Assembly (NCBI GenBank): GCA_038532435.1
Contig: JBCBAP010000008.1
Coordinates: forward strand, 25,091-89,090
Source: JBCBAP01 sp038532435
GTDB taxonomy: Bacteria; Pseudomonadota; Alphaproteobacteria; Rhodobacterales; Rhodobacteraceae
Length of the DNA stretch: 64,000 bases
Direction of reading: 5' to 3'
Of this stretch, positions 58,929 to 64,000 are shown piece by piece. The notes under the pieces are model-generated. The model worked only from the letters and a program-made list of their open reading frames with translations, was not told the DNA's origin and did not search any database. The position numbers were made by a program, and so were the translations under genes. Numbering within the stretch: position 1 is the first letter of the stretch; each line of letters begins with the position of its first letter.

Positions 58929-58965
58929 AGACTGGCAGGAACGCCGCTTTAGACACTACAGCCCG

Positions 58966-59430
58966 ATGGAGCACATGATGGCCAGCAAAGCCGAGAACCC
59001 GATGAAAGACGCAGCCGCGCAGATGGAAACCTTTGCCACTGACGCGCAGAAGACCGTGACCGACGCGATGACGAAGATGACCAAGAGCCTGGAGGATGTC
59101 TCCACCTTCGGTCAGGAGAACGTCGATGCGCTTGTGAAATCCTCCGAGATCGCGGCGAAGGCCGCCGAGGGCTTCAACGCCGAGGTGTCCAGCTTCACCA
59201 AGAAGTCCTTCGAAGAGGGCGTTGCAGCCGCAAAGGACCTCGCCGCGGCGAAGAACCTGACCGAGTTGATGGAAAAGCAGTCCACCTTCATGCAGTCCAT
59301 GATGGACGGCTGGATGAAGCAGGCGACCAAGATGAACGAGATGATGGTCGCGACCTCCAAGGACGTGATGGCCCCGGTGACCGAGCGCATGAACGCCGCC
59401 ACCGACGTGGTCAAGGGCATGGCCGCCTGA
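58966..59430 (+). CDS. Phasin family protein
   Basis: A 154-residue (or 150 if started at 58978) amphipathic, all-helical protein: ASKAENPMKDAAAQMETFATDAQKTVTDAMTKMTKSLEDVSTFGQENVDALVKSSEIAAKAAEGFNAEVSSFTKKSFEEGV fits the Phasin_2 domain, which coats polyhydroxybutyrate granules. There is no signal peptide. It has its own promoter, possible PhaR sites and a terminator, so it is monocistronic. The polymerase genes are not in the window. Confidence 0.9.
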   Translation: MEHMMASKAENPMKDAAAQMETFATDAQKTVTDAMTKMTKSLEDVSTFGQENVDALVKSSEIAAKAAEGFNAEVSSFTKKSFEEGVAAAKDLAAAKNLTELMEKQSTFMQSMMDGWMKQATKMNEMMVATSKDVMAPVTERMNAATDVVKGMAA

Positions 59431-59453
59431 ACCGGGCGAACATGGCGAATTTG

Positions 59454-59480
59454 AAAAAGGGGGCTTCGGCCCCCTTTTCT
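59454..59480 (+). terminator. Rho-independent terminator of the phasin gene
   Basis: AAAAGGGGGC (59455-59464) pairs perfectly with GCCCCCTTTT (59469-59478) around a TTCG tetraloop and ends in a T-run. It starts 24 bp past the phasin stop. Confidence 0.93.
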
Positions 59481-59538
59481 CGTTGGGCATAGCGGATATA
59501 TTGCCCCCAATATCCGGAAACACTGCCGCAGCGAGTCC

Positions 59539-59898
59539 ATGCACCCAAGCAGAGCGTCACACTCCATGATGTCCGACGATCCAGTGGACGACGATGCCGA
59601 TGGCAACGACGTCGCCCTGGCGACGAAGACTCGCACCCAGACCAAGAAGCCGCCCATGTACAAGGTGCTGCTGCTGAATGACGACTACACGCCGATGGAG
59701 TTCGTCGTGCACGTCCTGCAGCGCTTCTTCGGCCTCACGCATGCCCACGCGGTCGAACTGATGCTCGTCGTGCACAAGAAGGGCGTCGCGGTCGTGGGCG
59801 TGTTCTCTTTCGAGATCGCGGAAACCAAGGTGACGCAGGTGATGGACTACGCCCAGCGCAACCAGCATCCGCTCCAGTGCACGATGGAAAAAGAATAG
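59539..59898 (+). CDS. clpS: ATP-dependent Clp protease adaptor ClpS
   Basis: N-end-rule adaptor that hands substrates to ClpAP. The frame encodes 119 residues from 59539; ATG at 59566 or 59569 is equally possible. The core reads PPMYKVLLLNDDYTPMEFVVHVLQRFFGLTHAHAVELMLVVHKKGVAVVGVFSFEIAETKVTQV, with the substrate-pocket residues NDD and the H-x-x-x-x-x-x-M region of the family. The acidic N-terminal tail (DDPVDDDADGND) is flexible in ClpS proteins. clpA is not adjacent. Confidence 0.95.
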   Translation: MHPSRASHSMMSDDPVDDDADGNDVALATKTRTQTKKPPMYKVLLLNDDYTPMEFVVHVLQRFFGLTHAHAVELMLVVHKKGVAVVGVFSFEIAETKVTQVMDYAQRNQHPLQCTMEKE

Positions 59899-59901
59899 GC
59901 A

Positions 59902-60912
59902 TTGGCTGACGCTGACCGCCTGCTTCGCGCCCTCGATGACGGCGTACTCCCGGACCTGCGCACGCTGATAATCCGCCCGGGAGGCGACGTACGGCTGGTC
60001 AGCGCTCTCACAGCCCCGCCGACCATCTGGCAGCCCTTCCTACCGCATCTGGAGATACTCCGTGCTGCGGGCGCACAGGCGGTTGACCGTGTCACCGGGT
60101 CTTTCCCGCAGGTTTTAGTGTGTCTGGCGCGCTCTCGCACCGCGACAGAGGCGGACATCGCGGCAGCGTGGGACGCGACCGATGACGGGGGACGGATCAT
60201 CGTCTCCGGGCAGAAGACCGATGGGATCGACGCGATCCTCAAGGCCCTTCGCGCGATTGTCCCGGTGGACGAGGTGATCGCGAAGGCGCACGGTAAGCTT
60301 GCGGTCTTCACCCGGAATGGCCCATTGCCTGACCCCTTCAGAGCCTGGGCAGACCGCGGCGTCCCAAGCCGCAATGCGGACGGTTTCCTGACCGCCCCCG
60401 GGATCTTCAGTGCCGACGGCGTGGATCCGGGCTCCGCCCTGCTGGCGCAGCACGTTACGGCGGATATGAAGGGAGAGATGGCGGATCTGGGGGCGGGCTG
60501 GGGATGGCTGTCGCTACAGGCGCTCAGCACCGCGCCGGGCATCTCCGCACTGCACATGGTTGAGGCGGACCGCATCGCCCTCGATCTTGCCCGGCACAAC
60601 GTCTCCGACAACCGCGCGCAGGCGCACTGGGCTGACGCGACGCGGTGGGACCCGGGCGCGCGGATGGACTGGGTGATCTCAAACCCACCGTTCCACACGG
60701 GCCGCAGCGCGGACCCGTCGTTGGGGCAGGCTTTCCTCCGCAGCGCGGCACGTCTTCTCAAACCGTCCGGCCGCGCGCTCGTGGTCGCGAACCGCCAACT
60801 TCCTTACGAGTCGACGCTTGCCGAGTGCTTCGGACGGGTCGAGGTCCTTGAGCAGACCGGTCAGTACAAATTGTTTCGTTTGTCAGCTCCCGGTCGCACA
60901 TCCGGCAGGTGA
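59902..60912 (+). CDS. rsmC: RsmC-type class I SAM-dependent rRNA methyltransferase
   Basis: A 336-residue protein with the two-lobe plan of RsmC/RsmD-like enzymes: a degenerate N-terminal lobe (RLLRALDDGVLPDLRTLIIRPGG...GSFPQVLVCLARSRTATEADIAAAW) and a catalytic C-terminal lobe with FSADGVDPGSALLAQHV, motif I MADLGAGWGWLSLQAL and motif IV VISNPPFHTG. The NPPF motif indicates methylation of an exocyclic amine, here probably 16S rRNA m2G1207. The start is TTG at 59902, 4 bp after clpS, with only a weak ribosome-binding site. Confidence 0.85.
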   Translation: MADADRLLRALDDGVLPDLRTLIIRPGGDVRLVSALTAPPTIWQPFLPHLEILRAAGAQAVDRVTGSFPQVLVCLARSRTATEADIAAAWDATDDGGRIIVSGQKTDGIDAILKALRAIVPVDEVIAKAHGKLAVFTRNGPLPDPFRAWADRGVPSRNADGFLTAPGIFSADGVDPGSALLAQHVTADMKGEMADLGAGWGWLSLQALSTAPGISALHMVEADRIALDLARHNVSDNRAQAHWADATRWDPGARMDWVISNPPFHTGRSADPSLGQAFLRSAARLLKPSGRALVVANRQLPYESTLAECFGRVEVLEQTGQYKLFRLSAPGRTSGR

Positions 60913-61100
60913 AATACCGCCACGTCACGGGCGGGCGTCGCGAAGCTATCCCTTTGAAAACACCACGCCTTTGGGTTCCATGACCAACGGGGGGTTTGCT
61001 GCGCTGCGGGGTCAGGTGCTTTGCCCCTCGTAAACCGGCGGAATATCGCCTATATGCCACGTCCCTGCCCGGGTGACGGGCGCGGTATCATGAGGAACAC

Positions 61101-61907
61101 ATGTCCGGAACACTGGCCGGAAAATCGGTGATCGTCACGGGGGCGGCGAACGGTGTCGGCCTTGCGATCGCCCGGCGCTTCTCCGAAGAAGGTGCGCGGG
61201 TCATGATGGCCGACGCAGAAGATGAGAAGCTCAAGGACGAAGCCTCCAGCATCAAATGCGACGGCGAACGTTTGCAATGCTTCAGCTGCGACCTGCGGGA
61301 GCGGCTGTCGATCGCCAATCTGGTTGCGAACACGATCGAGAGCTTCGACCGCATCGACGTGCTGGTCAACGCGAGCCGTCAGGTGACCGCGTCGGACCCG
61401 CTCGATCCCGATTGCGAGCTCTTCGATGCGCTGATGCAGCAGAACGTGAAGAATGCGCTGCGGCTGAGCCAGACGGTGGCGAAGAAGATGATCAAGCAGG
61501 CGAAGGCGGGCGAGGTGGACGACCCCGCCGGGTCGATCGTGAACATCACCTCGATCGCGGCGCAACGGACGGTGCCGGAGTTGCTGGCATACTCCGTGAG
61601 CTCCGCGGCACTGGACCAGATGACCCGGAGCCTCGCACTCGCGCTCGCGCCGAACAAGGTGCGGGTCAACGGTGTTGCACTAGGCGCGGTGATGACCGCG
61701 CACCTGCAGGACGCGCTCCGGTCGCGGGAAACGCTGAGGGAAGATCTTATCGAGGCGACCCCGCTCGGCCGCATCGGCGAGGCGGAAGAGGCAGCAGAGG
61801 CCGCGGTCTTCCTCGCCTCGGACCGGTCGAGCTTCGTGACCGGGCAGATCCTCGCCGTGGATGGCGGCCGGACCCTGCTCGACCCCGTAGAGCGGCCGAA
61901 CGGATGA
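61101..61907 (+). CDS. Short-chain dehydrogenase/reductase lacking the catalytic lysine
   Basis: A 268-residue SDR fold. The cofactor motif TGAANGVG (about 13-20) and D-rich DCDL/D-V-L-V-N region are present, and Ser151 (NITSIAA) and Tyr164 (LLAYSVSS) stand at the catalytic positions, but the residue four after Tyr is Ser168, where active SDRs have Lys (YxxxK). The usual NNAG is also altered (VNASRQ). It may bind NAD(P) without catalysis or use an unusual mechanism. Monocistronic; partner unknown. Confidence 0.88.
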   Translation: MSGTLAGKSVIVTGAANGVGLAIARRFSEEGARVMMADAEDEKLKDEASSIKCDGERLQCFSCDLRERLSIANLVANTIESFDRIDVLVNASRQVTASDPLDPDCELFDALMQQNVKNALRLSQTVAKKMIKQAKAGEVDDPAGSIVNITSIAAQRTVPELLAYSVSSAALDQMTRSLALALAPNKVRVNGVALGAVMTAHLQDALRSRETLREDLIEATPLGRIGEAEEAAEAAVFLASDRSSFVTGQILAVDGGRTLLDPVERPNG

Positions 61908-62203
61908 CCGGCGACGGGCGGCGCACTCGCCGCTCGTGAGCGAGGATCCGATTTGTCGTGCTGCAATCGCGATTTGATCCCCCAACCTGTTGGGTGCTGA
62001 GGTCACGCGAAGAAGAGTGGTGATGTAACGGCTCTAGAAAACCAACGCTTCGGTTTGATCCTTGTTCAACGCGGAGCCAGCGAGGCACTCCGGAACGGCT
62101 CTACACTCGCGGCAGTGCGGTCTTGGCGCCCAACTCGTCCGGCACGCGTCCCCGGCGCACCGCTCGCGTCAATTGCCCAAAGAGCCGGACCAGCACGCCA
62201 CGC

Positions 62204-62731
62204 TCAGTCCTTCGGCCCAGGCAGCATCTTGTAGAGCACCTGATCCTTCAGGATCGGGCCGTGCAGCATGGCGGCGACCACATGCACACTCAGGAGCAGC
62301 ACTAGCGCGTTGGCAGCATCGTTATGCCAGCGGCGCGCCCCCTGCCGCAACGCGTCGTCCGGCGCGACAAACGACACCTCGACAAGACCGAAGAGCAGCA
62401 GAGGCAGATCGCTCGCATCCATCCGGACGAAACCCGCGATGATCACGATGGTCAGCACCACATAGATCGCCGCATGGGCCACATGGGCCGGCACCCGGGT
62501 CGCCCCGGTGATCGGTGGCACACCCTGGGTCAACCTGAACCAGATCCGCGCCGCCAGTCCTGCAAGGATCACGAGCCCGATGGAAACGTGCCACGACCCG
62601 ATGGAGGCCAGTCGCCCCCTCGGGTCAGCCAGCAGGAGCTCGTCGAAGGTCAGGGCAAGCTGGTACTGGATGATGACGAGAAGCGCCACGCCCCAGTGAA
62701 GCCAGCGCATCTCTCTCGAATACCGTGTCAT
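62204..62731 (-). CDS. Cytochrome b561 family protein
   Basis: A 175-residue four-helix membrane cytochrome b. Candidate haem ligands are His12 (MRWLHWGVALLV), His48 (SIGSWHVSIGLVIL), and His residues in RWHNDAANALVLLLSVHVVAAMLHGP at the C-terminus, placed for two b-type haems across the membrane. Such proteins move electrons from quinol to periplasmic acceptors or reduce superoxide. It stands alone with no partner redox gene. Confidence 0.9.
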   Translation of the reverse strand: MTRYSREMRWLHWGVALLVIIQYQLALTFDELLLADPRGRLASIGSWHVSIGLVILAGLAARIWFRLTQGVPPITGATRVPAHVAHAAIYVVLTIVIIAGFVRMDASDLPLLLFGLVEVSFVAPDDALRQGARRWHNDAANALVLLLSVHVVAAMLHGPILKDQVLYKMLPGPKD

Positions 62732-62791
62732 GGTGCCTCCCCGCTGCGTGTTTGCGGAAAAGCTAGGGCACGGCTCGCCGGGGGCCAGCGA

Positions 62792-63565
62792 TCAGGGCTG
62801 CTCGTCCTCGTCCTTGCTGGGCGATTTCGGCAGGTTGAAGAGGCTGTCGGCATCGACGATCGGGTCGCTATCCGCCTCGTCCTCACCCCGTGGGTCAGCC
62901 GACTGATCGCCGAAGCTGAAATTCTCGAGCCCGGCCATGGCGGCGGGGATCCGCGGCTCCGGCTGAGCCTGCAGGGACTCGTCCGTGCTCATGAGCTTCA
63001 GCTTCTCTTCCTCGCTCAGCGCCTCGGTCTTCGCCTTCTTGGCACTCGCCTTGGCCACTGCCGCATCCAGCTCGCCCTGCTTGCACATGCCAAGGGCCAC
63101 CGGATCGACGGGCTGGATGTTGGCGATGTTCCAGTGGCTGCGGTCGCGGATCGACTGGATCGTCGGTTTCGTTGTGCCCACAAGCTTGGAGATCTGCCCG
63201 TCGGAAAGCTCCGGATGATACTTCACCAGCCAGGCAATGGCTGCCGGGCGGTCCTGCCGCTTCGACAGGGGGGTGTAGCGGGGACCTCGCCGCTTTTCCT
63301 CACCTTCCGCCGCCGGGTTGTACTTCAGCTGCAGCCGCGCCTTGGAGTTCTCCTCACAGCGGGTGATCTCTTCCTGAGTGAGCTGATTGTTGGCGATGGG
63401 ATCGAACCCCTTCACCCCGATCGCAACCTCGCCGTCCGCAATCCCGTTAACCTCAAGTTCGTGCAGGCCGCAGAACTCCGCGATCTGGGTGAAACTGAGC
63501 GTCGTGTTGTCCACGAGCCAGACCGCGGTCGCTTTCGCCATCAGGGGCTTAGACATGGCTGACAT
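62792..63565 (-). CDS. trcR: DUF1013/TrcR transcription-associated regulator
   Basis: A 257-residue alphaproteobacterial protein. PLMAKATAVWLVDNTTLSFTQIAEFCGLHELEVNGIADGEVAIGVKGFDPI is the DUF1013 N-terminal part; YTPLSKRQDRPAAIAWLVKYHPELSDGQISKLVGTTKPTIQSIRDRSHWN looks like a helix-turn-helix. The last 60 residues are acidic and low complexity (DEADSDPIVDADSLFNLPKSPSKDEDEQP). The Caulobacter member, TrcR, is reported to travel with RNA polymerase and influence the cell cycle. The start may be M1 or M4. Confidence 0.88.
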   Translation of the reverse strand: MSAMSKPLMAKATAVWLVDNTTLSFTQIAEFCGLHELEVNGIADGEVAIGVKGFDPIANNQLTQEEITRCEENSKARLQLKYNPAAEGEEKRRGPRYTPLSKRQDRPAAIAWLVKYHPELSDGQISKLVGTTKPTIQSIRDRSHWNIANIQPVDPVALGMCKQGELDAAVAKASAKKAKTEALSEEEKLKLMSTDESLQAQPEPRIPAAMAGLENFSFGDQSADPRGEDEADSDPIVDADSLFNLPKSPSKDEDEQP

Positions 63566-63684
63566 CCTTTCGAATAAACCTCTCCCGCGCCGAGAAATCG
63601 GTGGCCCGGAGGCCGAAGCGCCGTTTCCGTTTGGGAATTGACCCGGTATATAGGCCGAACAACGCGGATGATAAAGGGGTTTTC

Positions 63685-64000
63685 ATGCGCCGCCTTCTCC
63701 TCCTCCTGCTTCTGGCCGCCTTGCCCGCCCGGTCCGACAGCGCCGGGGAGTTCGACTATTATGTCCTCGCACTGAGCTGGTCGCCGTCCTGGTGTGCTGC
63801 GGAAGGGGACGCGCGGGGGGCGGATCAGTGCGACCCGCGGCACGATCACGGTTTCATCCTGCACGGACTCTGGCCGCAGTACGAAAGCGGTTACCCGGAA
63901 TATTGCCGGAGTAGCCTGCGCGACCCGTCCCGCCGTCAAACCGGTGCGATGGAGGACATCATGGGATCAGGCGGGCTCGCCTGGCACCAGTGGAAAAAGC
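63685..64000 (+). CDS. Ribonuclease T2 family protein (3' end outside window)
   Basis: The first 105 codons are present. A signal peptide (MRRLLLLLLLAALPARS) is followed by FDYYVLALSWSPSWC and the active-site segment HGFILHGLWPQYESG (CAS I with the catalytic His), the hallmarks of RNase T2. Cysteines for the usual disulfides are visible (SWCAAEG, DQCDPRH, EYCRSSL). An AAGGGG site precedes the ATG. It would degrade RNA in the periplasm or medium. The second catalytic segment lies beyond the window. Confidence 0.9.
   Translation, partial: MRRLLLLLLLAALPARSDSAGEFDYYVLALSWSPSWCAAEGDARGADQCDPRHDHGFILHGLWPQYESGYPEYCRSSLRDPSRRQTGAMEDIMGSGGLAWHQWKK

Larger units (their letters stand above)
58614..58965. 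other. 352-bp divergent intergenic region between the carboxypeptidase and phasin genes
   Basis: Holds promoter-like and TGC-rich sequences for the phasin on its right side. In the middle, an AAAGGAGA at 58707-58714 precedes a possible 28-codon frame (58726-58812) of doubtful reality. TGCTAACGTTGCA at about 58818-58830 is an imperfect palindrome. No RNA gene is recognisable. Confidence 0.6.

Noticed and set aside
1..64000. CRISPR arrays, insertion sequences, prophage genes, toxin-antitoxin pairs
   Set aside because: No repeat-spacer pattern, transposase, integrase, phage structural gene or recognisable toxin-antitoxin pair was seen in the window.

Overview
This 64 kb window is ordinary chromosome from a GC-rich alphaproteobacterium, most likely a member of the Rhodobacteraceae (Roseobacter group). 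The evidence is the ethylmalonyl-CoA pathway genes mcl2 and mch, the gene order cmk-rpsA-sppA-ihfB-lapA-trpF-trpB, a DUF1013/TrcR regulator, a MipZ division ATPase, and an rpsP with an Ala/Glu-rich tail. Coding density is high, many genes overlap by 4 bp (ATGA or GTGA), and I see no rRNA, tRNA, CRISPR array, prophage or insertion sequence.

Layout. 1-6.1 kb: the 2-oxoglutarate dehydrogenase locus (sucA end, sucB with two lipoyl domains, four small membrane-protein genes, lpdA). 6.1-8.9 kb: an outer-membrane barrel protein, a TVP38-like membrane protein and a secreted alpha/beta hydrolase. 8.9-13.9 kb: trpA, a DUF2158 protein, a three-gene acidic-protein/PepSY/membrane-LuxR cassette, trpB and trpF. 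13.9-23.8 kb, all on the minus strand: lapA, ihfB, sppA, rpsA, cmk, a TbpB-like lipoprotein, a 48-residue secreted peptide, a GFA protein, aroA, an SRPBCC protein, trmB and two unknown genes. 24.1-24.6 kb: a non-coding stretch of about 500 bp. 24.6-27.6 kb: metK, a glycosyltransferase and mdh. 27.8-32.6 kb: a TauE-type exporter, mcl2, nnrU-like, DUF1737, mch and a DUF4344 metallopeptidase. 32.8-37.9 kb: an sdhCDAB operon with a methyltransferase, a glycosyltransferase and a lipoprotein gene between sdhA and sdhB. 38-44.3 kb: ilvA, zapE, an AraC regulator divergent from a peroxiredoxin-like gene, an MFS transporter and trhO. 44.5-46.7 kb: an orphan TadG-like gene. 46.9-54.9 kb: ffh, three GNAT genes, a chorismate mutase, rpsP-rimM-trmD-rplS, a membrane protein, rpmE and mipZ. 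54.9-64 kb: a chemotaxis receptor, a D,D-carboxypeptidase, a phasin, clpS, an rsmC-like gene, an SDR lacking its catalytic lysine, cytochrome b561, trcR and the start of an RNase T2 gene.

How the genes work together. Much of central carbon metabolism is here: 2-oxoglutarate dehydrogenase, succinate dehydrogenase, malate dehydrogenase and two ethylmalonyl-CoA pathway enzymes. With the phasin, this suggests a cell that stores polyhydroxybutyrate and assimilates acetyl-CoA. The rest is mostly translation, protein export and aromatic amino-acid biosynthesis.

The most unusual features are: the acidic-tail PepSY/LuxR cassette; the methyltransferase and glycosyltransferase genes embedded in the sdh operon, with another glycosyltransferase coupled to mdh; twin palindromes upstream of sdhC; a ribosome-binding site inside a hairpin before the MFS gene; and the SDR pseudoenzyme candidate. 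All functional statements are read from sequence and family knowledge; no database search was run.
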